A stretch of 40,376 nucleotides of DNA. It comes from GH45 sp046704385. Its GTDB lineage: Bacteria > Bacteroidota > Bacteroidia > Bacteroidales > SZUA-534. Below, piece after piece: positions 16,760 to 24,679 of this stretch (its first letter is position 1; each line of letters opens with the position of its first letter). The DNA lies in the NCBI GenBank assembly GCA_046704385.1, contig JBJKSB010000106.1, positions 1 through 40,376 of the forward strand. The letters run 5' to 3'. A program made the translations under genes and the position numbers. The notes under the pieces are model-generated. The model saw only the letters and a list, made by a program, of their open reading frames with translations, searched no databases and was not told the origin of the DNA.

Positions 16760-18028
16760 ATGCTGATTTTCAGCACTACTATAGGCAATATTGTTGAAAA
16801 AGGGTCAAATTCAATGAATTACAAAACATATCTTAACAAAATTCTTGAAAGTAACGAGTTCAGCAATTCTGATAAGTACAAAATTTTATTACAGTATCTG
16901 GTTGAACAGTCGTTTAAAGGAGAAGTTCCCAAAGAGCTGACTATTGCCCACGAAGTTTTTGGAATTTCACTTGATGAACAACCCTCTGGCGAAGTAAACA
17001 TAAGGGTATATGTTTACAACTTACGCAAAAAACTGGATTCATATTACCGGCGCGAAGGACAAAATGATCCCTATCAATTCACCATCCCCAAAGGCCGATA
17101 TAAAGTTGAATGGATTGAGAAAAAATTTGCTTTTCAGAACAAAAGAAAAACAAAAAATCGCTTTTTCATCTATCTGAGCATTGCCCTTTTCTTTGCCCTC
17201 GTATTTGTATCGGCATATAAGCTCAGAATGCATTTCCAAACGAATAATAAATTTGAATCGTCTGTGGTTTGGTCTGAATTGCTGAATAACTCTTTCCCCA
17301 CACACGTGGTTTTAGGCGATTATTACCTGATGCAGGATACCTTAATGATGCCGGAACATATTAAATACGTACGCGATGTGCTTATAAATTCTGATGAAGA
17401 TTTTTACGAATTCATGGATTCGGACAGCACTTATCGCGATAAATACTCGAAATCAAAACATACCTTACTTGGAAAATTTGCCCCCATTTGTTTGCTTGAC
17501 ATTAACAAAGTTTTACAAACATCAGGAAAAGATTTTGATGTGCTCATCGGATCCGAATTCAACTGGAATTATTTGAATAACAGCAATTTAATTTTTATTG
17601 GCCCTTTTAAAACATCTCATTTTTTTAATACATTTTTTGAAGATGCAGATTTTAAATACAATATTTTCCCAAATCAACTCGATTTTCATCAATTAAATCC
17701 TGATACTGTTATTCACCTGAATTCACACGATTCAGACCTGGAAAACGCCTACGAAACAGATTACTCAATTGTGATGAAAGTTAAAGGGGCCAATAATGCC
17801 AGTTTAATATTTATTATGGCATCGCGCGATATAGGCTTAATGGCTACTACCGATTATCTTACAAAAATTAAGACCTTAAAAGAATTTGACAATTTATTTA
17901 AAAATAAGCCGGACAATTCAGCCTTTGAAGCCTGTTTTAAAATTCAGGGCCTTTATAGAAATGTGGTAAATATTGAATTTCAGTATTTAAATAAAATAGA
18001 CCGGCCTGCTTTTACCGGAAAAAACTAA
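16760..18028 (+). CDS. Membrane-anchored one-component regulator with winged-helix-like N-terminal domain
   Basis: A protein of up to 422 residues. Residues about 20-115 (ELTIAHEVFGISLDEQ...VRVYVYNLRKKLDSYY...DPYQFTIPKGRYKVEW) match the DNA-binding-like domain found at the N-terminus of many TolB/TPR-type and CadC-like signalling proteins (VFG...VRV...LR.KL..YY...G..DP....PKG.Y). A Lys/Arg stretch and one membrane helix (FFIYLSIALFFALVFVSAYK, about 133-153) follow, then a 265-residue outer domain with NLIFIGPFKTSHFF and SLIFIMASRD segments that I cannot assign. This is a CadC/ToxR-like layout: an outer sensor driving a cytoplasmic DNA-binding domain directly. It lies between the two halves of the polysaccharide locus and is a good candidate to control the GH2-to-symporter genes. 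The start may be ATG 16814 rather than 16760, since the conserved region begins there. Confidence 0.75.
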   Translation: MLIFSTTIGNIVEKGSNSMNYKTYLNKILESNEFSNSDKYKILLQYLVEQSFKGEVPKELTIAHEVFGISLDEQPSGEVNIRVYVYNLRKKLDSYYRREGQNDPYQFTIPKGRYKVEWIEKKFAFQNKRKTKNRFFIYLSIALFFALVFVSAYKLRMHFQTNNKFESSVVWSELLNNSFPTHVVLGDYYLMQDTLMMPEHIKYVRDVLINSDEDFYEFMDSDSTYRDKYSKSKHTLLGKFAPICLLDINKVLQTSGKDFDVLIGSEFNWNYLNNSNLIFIGPFKTSHFFNTFFEDADFKYNIFPNQLDFHQLNPDTVIHLNSHDSDLENAYETDYSIVMKVKGANNASLIFIMASRDIGLMATTDYLTKIKTLKEFDNLFKNKPDNSAFEACFKIQGLYRNVVNIEFQYLNKIDRPAFTGKN

Positions 18029-18204
18029 TTTTTTCACTTCAAATTGAGCTTTCCTGATCTATAATTCGAATAGAATCTTGTCGCTTTTTAGGAATTTTTT
18101 GCTTTTAAAAGCTCCTTTTCCACAAACATGTTATAAAAAACATCCACAGGCTAACCGTTGCTGTGTCACAGCATTATGAAAACCAAACACCTTTTTATCA
18201 ATAG

Positions 18205-18223
18205 GTTAATTACCGTAATTAAC
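18205..18223. promoter_or_regulatory. 19-bp perfect palindrome, candidate operator
   Basis: GTTAATTACCGTAATTAAC consists of two perfect 9-bp half-sites around a single C. It lies 153 nt upstream of the GH2 gene. Size and symmetry fit a dimeric repressor or activator site; which protein binds is unknown. Confidence 0.5.
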
Positions 18224-18312
18224 AGGTTTTAACGGCTTTTTTTTGCTTGAATAATCTAATTTTAAACCGAACTCATAACATGATCTAAGAAAATTAAAAA
18301 CTGATGAAACAA

Positions 18313-18360
18313 GCATGATAATAATTATTAACACTCTGCAATAATTATTTTTCATCATGC
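18313..18360 (+). promoter_or_regulatory. Long 5'-leader hairpin just before the GH2 gene
   Basis: GCATGAT (18313-18319) pairs with ATCATGC (18354-18360). After a 4-nt bulge (18350-18353), AATAATTATT (18320-18329) pairs with 18340-18349; the loop is 10 nt. The stem ends 15 nt before ATG 18376 and could influence initiation or transcript stability. Confidence 0.5.
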
Positions 18361-18375
18361 GGTTCCATCCGATAA

Positions 18376-20241
18376 ATGAAAATAAATTATAAACGGATGA
18401 AATTTACTTATACAATATTGTGGCTTTTCTTAGTCTGGTTTTCATCAAAAGCCCAGGTTATACAAAATGTATATAACAGAAAAACCACCAGCCTGAATGG
18501 CGAATGGAAATATATAATTGATCCTTACGAAACCGGTTATCGTAATCACCGGAATTGGATTCCCTTTGATGTAAAAGATTTTAATAAACCTTCAGCTAAC
18601 CCGTATTATACAAACAACCAGGTTGAAAATCGATGGGACAGGATAGAATATAATTTTGAAGAATCACCATCTATAAATGTACCCGGCGACTGGAACTCTC
18701 AAAATAGTGAACTATTATATTACGAAGGTGTGATTTGGTATTACAAAAAATTCGATTATAATTTAAAAAACGCTAATCGCCTTTATCTCTATTTTGGGGC
18801 AAGTAATTACAAAACTATTGTTTATTTAAACGGCGAAAAAATTGGTACACACCGGGGTGGTTACGATCCGTTCAATTTTGAAATTACTCAAAAAATACGG
18901 GCAAAAGACAATTACCTGATTGTTTTGGTAGATAATAAACGCGAAGTTGATAATGTTCCCAACCTGACTACCGACTGGTGGAATTATGGAGGTATTACCC
19001 GCGATGTAAAACTGGTGGAACTTCCATCAACTTATATTTCTGACTATTATATTCAAATGGATGCAAACCAACAGGACATAATCCACGGATTTGTTCAGCT
19101 TAATGGCAAAAATTTCCCCACATACATATTAATTGAAATTCCTGAAATCAATCTTAAAAAAAGTTTTAGTGTTAATACTACGGGGAAAGCGCAAATTGAG
19201 TTTAGCGCAAATAAAATAAAACGATGGTATCCTGAACGCCCGAAATTGTATGATGTTTTAATTCATTCAGGGAATGATTCGGTTGCCGATAAGATTGGTT
19301 TCAGGACAATTAAAACGCAGGGAAACGATATTCTTTTAAATGGTAAAAGCATTTTTTTGAGAGGCATCTCTATCCATGAGGAAATGCCTTTACGAAAAGG
19401 GCGGGCTTATAACTTAAGCGATGCTAAAATACTTTTTGGATGGGCCAAAGAACTTAACTGCAATTTTATTCGTCTGGCGCATTATCCGCATAATGAAAAT
19501 ATGCCCCGCCTGGCTGATGAAATGGGACTTTTATTGTGGGAGGAAATACCAGTGTATTGGGGAATACATTACGAAGATTCCCTGGCATACAACCAAGCAC
19601 AATCGCAATTGAAAACTATAGTTTCACGTGATAAAAACAGGGCATCGGTTATTGTCTGGTCACTGGCCAACGAAACGCCGGTTACCGATAGCCGCACCCG
19701 GTTCCTTAAAAATTTAAAAGCCAGCGTTCAATCTATTGACAAGGAACGCTTTATTTCAGCAGCTCTTGAACGTCACAACATTGAAAACACAAGCGAAATC
19801 ACCATTGAAGATCCTTTTGCTGATGAAGTAGATATGTTAAGTGTGAATGAATACCTGGGATGGTATGGTTCAACTCCTGATGCTTTACATAATTACAAAT
19901 GGAATATTCCTAATGGAAAACCTTTTCTTATCAGTGAATTCGGCGCAGGAGCCTTGTATGGATATCATGGCGACTCGTTAACCTGCTGGACAGAGGAATA
20001 TCAGGAGTACCTGTATAAAGAACAAATTGCCATGCTGCAAAAAATACCCTCGCTAAGAGGTATGACTCCGTGGATTCTTGTTGACTTCAGATCACCAAGG
20101 AGAAATCTTGCTAAAATACAGGACGGCTGGAATCGGAAAGGGTTGATCTCGAATAACGGAGACAAAAAAATGGCTTTCTATATTTTAAAGAATTTCTACG
20201 ATGAAATGGAAAAAAAATATGCTTACAAAATAACAGATTAA
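18376..20241 (+). CDS. GH2 beta-glucuronidase-like glycoside hydrolase
   Basis: A 621-residue exported GH2 enzyme with signal peptide (to about residue 27). The order is a jelly-roll sugar-binding domain (SLNGEWKYIIDPYETGYRNHR through WWNYGGITRDVKLVE), an immunoglobulin-like domain, and a TIM barrel. The acid/base is Glu433 in WSLANETP and the nucleophile is Glu521 in LISEFGAGA. Near the end, Asn586 and Lys588 in WNRKGL form the N-x-K motif that in beta-glucuronidases contacts the substrate carboxylate, so a glucuronidase (or closely related uronidase) is likelier than a galactosidase. It would release uronic acid from imported fragments in the periplasm. It opens the second gene run; the receptor gene follows after 7 nt, implying co-transcription. 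Confidence 0.88.
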   Translation: MKINYKRMKFTYTILWLFLVWFSSKAQVIQNVYNRKTTSLNGEWKYIIDPYETGYRNHRNWIPFDVKDFNKPSANPYYTNNQVENRWDRIEYNFEESPSINVPGDWNSQNSELLYYEGVIWYYKKFDYNLKNANRLYLYFGASNYKTIVYLNGEKIGTHRGGYDPFNFEITQKIRAKDNYLIVLVDNKREVDNVPNLTTDWWNYGGITRDVKLVELPSTYISDYYIQMDANQQDIIHGFVQLNGKNFPTYILIEIPEINLKKSFSVNTTGKAQIEFSANKIKRWYPERPKLYDVLIHSGNDSVADKIGFRTIKTQGNDILLNGKSIFLRGISIHEEMPLRKGRAYNLSDAKILFGWAKELNCNFIRLAHYPHNENMPRLADEMGLLLWEEIPVYWGIHYEDSLAYNQAQSQLKTIVSRDKNRASVIVWSLANETPVTDSRTRFLKNLKASVQSIDKERFISAALERHNIENTSEITIEDPFADEVDMLSVNEYLGWYGSTPDALHNYKWNIPNGKPFLISEFGAGALYGYHGDSLTCWTEEYQEYLYKEQIAMLQKIPSLRGMTPWILVDFRSPRRNLAKIQDGWNRKGLISNNGDKKMAFYILKNFYDEMEKKYAYKITD

Positions 20242-20248
20242 AACTTAA

Positions 20249-23086
20249 ATGAATTTTGAGAGAATTACAGTTATGAACACACTTTTACGAACAATACCTT
20301 TATCCAATCTTTTGATTCTGCTTGCATTTACCTCGGGTTTTGCCCAAAAAACCGGATCAGTAAAAGGAACGATTAGTGATGCTAATTCAAAAAACCCGCT
20401 TGGTTTTGTAAACGTCAGTATTGAGGGAACCACACAAGGAACTGTTACCGATATTGATGGTGCATATCTCCTGTCAGGTTTACCTGCAGGAAAAAATACA
20501 CTTTCTTTTAATTTTGTGGGATACAAAATCCTGAAAAAAGAGGTTGAAATTATTGCAGGACAAACCGTAACTCTGGATGCTGATCTGACAGTAGATTTTA
20601 TTCAACTTGAAGATGTTGTGATTTCAGCCCAGGCTTCAGGCCAACAGGCTGCTATTAACCAGCAAATTAATTCAAATACCATATCAAGTGTTGTTTCAAA
20701 AGACAAAATAGACGAATTACCCGATCAAAATGCAGCCGAGTCGATTGGCCGGTTACCCGGTATTTCCATTCAGCGTGAAGGTGGCGAAGGAACCAAGGTG
20801 GTTGTACGCGGTCTTTCACCACGTTTCAATTCAATAACAGTAAATGGCGAACGTATTCCCTCAACCGATGCAGACAACAGGTCGGTTGATTTATCCATGA
20901 TTTCACCTGATATGCTGGCCGGCATTGAAGTAATTAAGGCACTTACCGCCGATAAAGATGCCGATGCTGTTGGTGGTACAGTAAATTTTATGATAAAGAA
21001 AGCACAAAAAGGCTATCAGGTGGATGCCAGGGCCGATTATGGATACAACGGCCAGGTAAAACAGTTTGGCCAATATCGGGGAAATATCAACCTGAGTAAT
21101 CGGTTTTTTAATAATAAAGTAGGTGTCATTTTAGGTGCCAACTATCAAAAAGCGGACAGAAGCAATGACGAACTTTATGCTGATTATGTAACCAACGGTG
21201 AAATTAACGGGGTTGCCATTGTCGATATCATGAACCTGAACCTGCACAACATTTCTGAAACCCGCAAAAGGTATGGTGCTAATGCTACCGTTGATTTTGA
21301 TATTTTAAATGGTAATATTTTATACAATACCATGCTGGCTGAAACCGATAGAGATCAGGTACAGCTTAGAAGAAGGTACCGGATAGGCGATTCGTATCAG
21401 GAATATGAAATGAAGGATCAACTTAAAGAGACCTTCCTGTGGAGTAATTCATTATCGGGCACGCATCAGGTTTCTGTTTTCGAATTAAACTGGCGGGTAT
21501 CATACTCAAAAACACATGCAACAACCCCATTTTTTTCCCGATACCGTTTTCGGGAAATTGGTGCCTACACCAGCGATATTATTGAAGATCAGGGACCTGA
21601 ACCTATTCCGCTGTATGCTAAGAATAATCTGGATGGCACCATTTTTCACGAGGGTTACTGGGACGACGATGATGTTCAGGATGCCAACTTAACTGGCCAG
21701 CTTGATCTAAAATACGACTTTGAATTGGGTAAAAAAATCAGCGGATTCCTGAAAACCGGGGCAAAAATTCGCCAAAAATCACGTGAACGTGATTTTAACC
21801 GGTTGATTTTGGTAAAAGCCCAAATGGAACCCATTGTTGAAGCAGATCCGACACGATGGGATTTAGAACAGACCAGTCTGGGCGGATCAACCGACAATAT
21901 ATTAATAAGCAACTTTGTGCAGGATTACAATTCGGATGAATTTTTAAACGGAACCTATGACTTTGGCCTGATACTCGACAGAGATAAACTAAATAGTTTT
22001 GGTGAGGAGTTTAAGTATTTGTATAACAGAGACCTGATTTCAGACCTCCAGGATTATAATGCCTCTGAAAAAATTTCGGCCGGCTACTTAATGGGGGAGC
22101 TTAATTTTATCGATAAAGTAATTTTTTCGCCGGGATTAAGGATCGAAAGTACCGGGAATAATTATACCGGCTATATTTTTCAACTCGGCCAGGCTGATTT
22201 GTCAGACTCAAGCGGCACAGAAGGTTATCAGGAAATTCTTCCGATGATTCATTTGCGCTACAAGGCTTTCGACTGGTTTGATGTTCGCCTGGCCGTCACA
22301 AAAACATTGGCAAGGCCCGACTTTTATAATCTGGTACCCTGGGAAAATAAAAATGTAAGTGCCCTTACCTTAAGCCGGGGTAATCCGGAACTAAAACATA
22401 CATCGGTATGGAATTACGACCTGTTCTTTTCATTCTATAATAAATACGGACTCTTCACGGCAGGTGGTTTTTATAAAGAATTATCAAACATTGATTATAT
22501 ACGCACCTTTTATGGATTAGTTGGAACCGACAACTATAAAATAACACAACCGGTTAATGCCGACGGTATTTCAAAAGTAAAAGGCGTTGAATTCGATTTT
22601 CAGACCAATTTAAAATATTTGCCTTCTCCTTTTGACGGAATAGTGTTTTCAGCCAATTATTCATTTATAAATTCTGAAACTATTTTTCCACTATTGTACA
22701 CTTTCCGTGACCCGGTAACCGGTAAGGGAACCACGGTCGATACAGTTCGTGTGGGCAGAATGCCGGGACAGGCGGAGCATATTGCCAACGTGTCGCTGGG
22801 CTATGAAAAGAAAGGATTCTCTGCCAGGTTGTCAATGGTTTACCAAGGCAATGCTTTAGATATTGTTGGCGTTCGTCCTGAAAACGATTCCTATACCAAT
22901 GATTTTATTCGTTTGGATTTTTCAGCACAACAAAAGCTGGGCAAAAACTGGAGCGTATTTGCCAATATAAATAATTTAACCAACACGCCCGAGAATTCTT
23001 ATATGGGCCAGGAACTTTATGTGACTTATGAAAAATATTTTGGTTTTACTGCCGAAATAGGTATGAGATACAAATTTAAACAGTAA
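20249..23086 (+). CDS. TonB-dependent outer-membrane receptor (no SusD partner)
   Basis: A 945-residue outer-membrane active transporter. A signal peptide ends near residue 33 (GFAQ), followed by a CarboxypepD_reg-like domain (about 36-125, GSVKGTISDANSKNPLGFVNV). The plug domain (about 140-250) has the block ELPDQNAAESIGRLPGI then VVVRGLSPRFNSITVNGERI. A beta-barrel fills the rest, ending GMRYKFKQ. The plug wording is that of the TonB-dependent receptor group first described in Xanthomonas and Caulobacter rather than of classical SusC, which agrees with the absence of any susD gene next door. It probably imports uronic-acid oligosaccharides made by the secreted enzymes. The start may be ATG 20273, which gives a tidier signal peptide and has GAGAGAA upstream. 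Confidence 0.93.
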   Translation: MNFERITVMNTLLRTIPLSNLLILLAFTSGFAQKTGSVKGTISDANSKNPLGFVNVSIEGTTQGTVTDIDGAYLLSGLPAGKNTLSFNFVGYKILKKEVEIIAGQTVTLDADLTVDFIQLEDVVISAQASGQQAAINQQINSNTISSVVSKDKIDELPDQNAAESIGRLPGISIQREGGEGTKVVVRGLSPRFNSITVNGERIPSTDADNRSVDLSMISPDMLAGIEVIKALTADKDADAVGGTVNFMIKKAQKGYQVDARADYGYNGQVKQFGQYRGNINLSNRFFNNKVGVILGANYQKADRSNDELYADYVTNGEINGVAIVDIMNLNLHNISETRKRYGANATVDFDILNGNILYNTMLAETDRDQVQLRRRYRIGDSYQEYEMKDQLKETFLWSNSLSGTHQVSVFELNWRVSYSKTHATTPFFSRYRFREIGAYTSDIIEDQGPEPIPLYAKNNLDGTIFHEGYWDDDDVQDANLTGQLDLKYDFELGKKISGFLKTGAKIRQKSRERDFNRLILVKAQMEPIVEADPTRWDLEQTSLGGSTDNILISNFVQDYNSDEFLNGTYDFGLILDRDKLNSFGEEFKYLYNRDLISDLQDYNASEKISAGYLMGELNFIDKVIFSPGLRIESTGNNYTGYIFQLGQADLSDSSGTEGYQEILPMIHLRYKAFDWFDVRLAVTKTLARPDFYNLVPWENKNVSALTLSRGNPELKHTSVWNYDLFFSFYNKYGLFTAGGFYKELSNIDYIRTFYGLVGTDNYKITQPVNADGISKVKGVEFDFQTNLKYLPSPFDGIVFSANYSFINSETIFPLLYTFRDPVTGKGTTVDTVRVGRMPGQAEHIANVSLGYEKKGFSARLSMVYQGNALDIVGVRPENDSYTNDFIRLDFSAQQKLGKNWSVFANINNLTNTPENSYMGQELYVTYEKYFGFTAEIGMRYKFKQ

Positions 23087-23112
23087 CATATTATTAACTT
23101 AAATTTTCAATT

Positions 23113-24543
23113 ATGAAAAAAATGTACAATCCCTTGCTCGCTATGCTGATGTTAGTTACAACAGCAATGGCACAAAATACAGTTGTAATTGAGCCCGGTT
23201 TTGGTAAAATTCAGGAAGCAATTGCTGCCGTTGATTCTGCTACTGGTGCTAATACTACTTTTACTCTGAAAAGAGACGGCGTTTATTATTTAAACGGATC
23301 CATTGAAAATTCTGACTTTGCTCTGACTCTTGTAGCCGAAGAAGGAACAGGAGCCCGTCCGGCACTGATTCCTGCAGTACCAACCGGAGGTGAAGCTTCA
23401 AGAGCTTTTAGGGCAAGAAATAACCTTACCCTAAAAGGGCTATACATTACCGATAAGGATGAAAACGGAGGCATGACCGCTACCCGTATAATCCGTTGCA
23501 GCTCTGATGATATTAGAATTACAATTGACGATTGCCATCTGGATAATGACCTTCAGTCGGCTTTACGTCTTGACAATCCAGGCATGAAAATTTATATTAC
23601 CAACTCAATTATAAGTAATATTGGCTCGGCAAACGATCCTGATAACGGACGGGTTGTAGACGACAGAGGTAATGAAATTGATACGCTTGTAATTGAAAAT
23701 ACAACCATGTATAATATTTCAAGCCGGGTGTTACGCGACGATGGTGGCGTAAATAACTACGTTAAAGTTGACCATTGTAACATGGTTAATCTCGGACAAC
23801 GTGCCATCACCTTAAATCAAACACAAGTATCCATTGTTACCAATAACCATTTTATCAACTGTGGGTTCTTTGGTCTTAATGATGAGGCAGATCCCTATTA
23901 CCTGATTGAACTGGACACCCTGGACGGACAAACGGCCACTATTTCAAACAACAACTTTTTTATTGATCCCGCTTTGGTAGAGGCACAGCCTGACACTGTT
24001 TATCCGGCAGTAAATTTAAATCCTTTTGCTGCGACTTTTGCTGATGAAAACACTTTTGTAAATGAAGATATTTCATTTAAAGCAGCACCTCCTTCAGTAT
24101 TACCATTAATGGCTTACTGGACTGATCAGGCAACAGCTCCCGATTTTGAAAGACCTTATCCGGCAGCAGCATACGATTTTGGATATACAAGCTCTGTTTC
24201 ATCCATAGGAGGAACAGATGGAACGGCAATTGGTGACCTGAACTGGGAAATTACTTATGTCGGAATTGATGAAGTTAACTCAGGTAAAGCACTTACTATA
24301 AATTGCTATCCTAATCCTGTAATAAACAATGCGGTTCTGTCATTCAATATTGAAAAAGCTGGCATTGCCAGTATTGATATTCTGGATATAACCGGGGCTT
24401 TGGTTAAAACCATATATAATGGAAATGTTACCAGTGGAAAAAATAAAATTACCATAAAAGCTGACGAATTTAGCAGTGGAATTTATTTTACCCGGCTTTC
24501 AATTAATGGGTTGTCATCTGTAAGTAAATTCCTGGTAAAATAA
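23113..24543 (+). CDS. Secreted right-handed beta-helix protein with T9SS tail (lyase-like)
   Basis: A 476-residue protein with signal peptide (to about 20), a right-handed parallel beta-helix body (about 25-350) and a T9SS type A tail (about 395-476, CYPNPVINNAVLSF). The body opens VVIEPGFGKIQEAIAAVD and repeats strands with Asn/Asp ladders (ITIDDCHLDNDL, IYITNSIISNIG, LVIENTTMYNIS, VKVDHCNMVNLG), as in the DUF4957/DUF5123-type proteins of Bacteroidota polysaccharide loci. Polysaccharide lyases and some glycan-binding proteins share this fold; I see no decisive catalytic Lys/Arg/His set, so binding rather than cleavage is possible. It follows the receptor by 26 nt and probably works at the cell surface as its partner, perhaps filling the role SusD has elsewhere (inference). 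Confidence 0.78.
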   Translation: MKKMYNPLLAMLMLVTTAMAQNTVVIEPGFGKIQEAIAAVDSATGANTTFTLKRDGVYYLNGSIENSDFALTLVAEEGTGARPALIPAVPTGGEASRAFRARNNLTLKGLYITDKDENGGMTATRIIRCSSDDIRITIDDCHLDNDLQSALRLDNPGMKIYITNSIISNIGSANDPDNGRVVDDRGNEIDTLVIENTTMYNISSRVLRDDGGVNNYVKVDHCNMVNLGQRAITLNQTQVSIVTNNHFINCGFFGLNDEADPYYLIELDTLDGQTATISNNNFFIDPALVEAQPDTVYPAVNLNPFAATFADENTFVNEDISFKAAPPSVLPLMAYWTDQATAPDFERPYPAAAYDFGYTSSVSSIGGTDGTAIGDLNWEITYVGIDEVNSGKALTINCYPNPVINNAVLSFNIEKAGIASIDILDITGALVKTIYNGNVTSGKNKITIKADEFSSGIYFTRLSINGLSSVSKFLVK

Positions 24544-24557
24544 TAATGTAAGGCATC

Positions 24558-24592
24558 AACTAATCCTTCGGAGCTTCTCCGAAGGATTAGTT
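24558..24592 (+). repeat. Perfect 16-bp hairpin after the beta-helix gene
   Basis: AACTAATCCTTCGGAG (24558-24573) and its exact complement (24577-24592) flank a 3-nt loop CTT. No T-run follows. Its outer end AACT-x-ATCC recurs in the hairpin at 38721 near a transposase remnant, so it may be a REP-like element. It may also protect the upstream mRNA or reduce read-through. Confidence 0.7.
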
Positions 24593-24679
24593 ATAGTCAA
24601 TTATTTATAACTTACAATATACCCGGGAAACCATAAAAAAACTTGAATAATACTACTTCGTTTTTTAAATAATACCTAT

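Larger units (their letters stand above)
18029..18375. other. Regulatory gap before the GH2-to-symporter genes
   Basis: About 350 nt without a gene. It contains a perfect 19-bp palindrome (18205-18223) and a long hairpin (18313-18360) that ends 15 nt before the GH2 start codon. I could not place a convincing -33/-7 pair. Confidence 0.6.

Noticed and set aside
20249..23086. The receptor as a SusC protein.
   Set aside because: The plug wording is of the non-SusC TonB receptor group and no SusD-like gene follows; the adjacent gene is a beta-helix protein.
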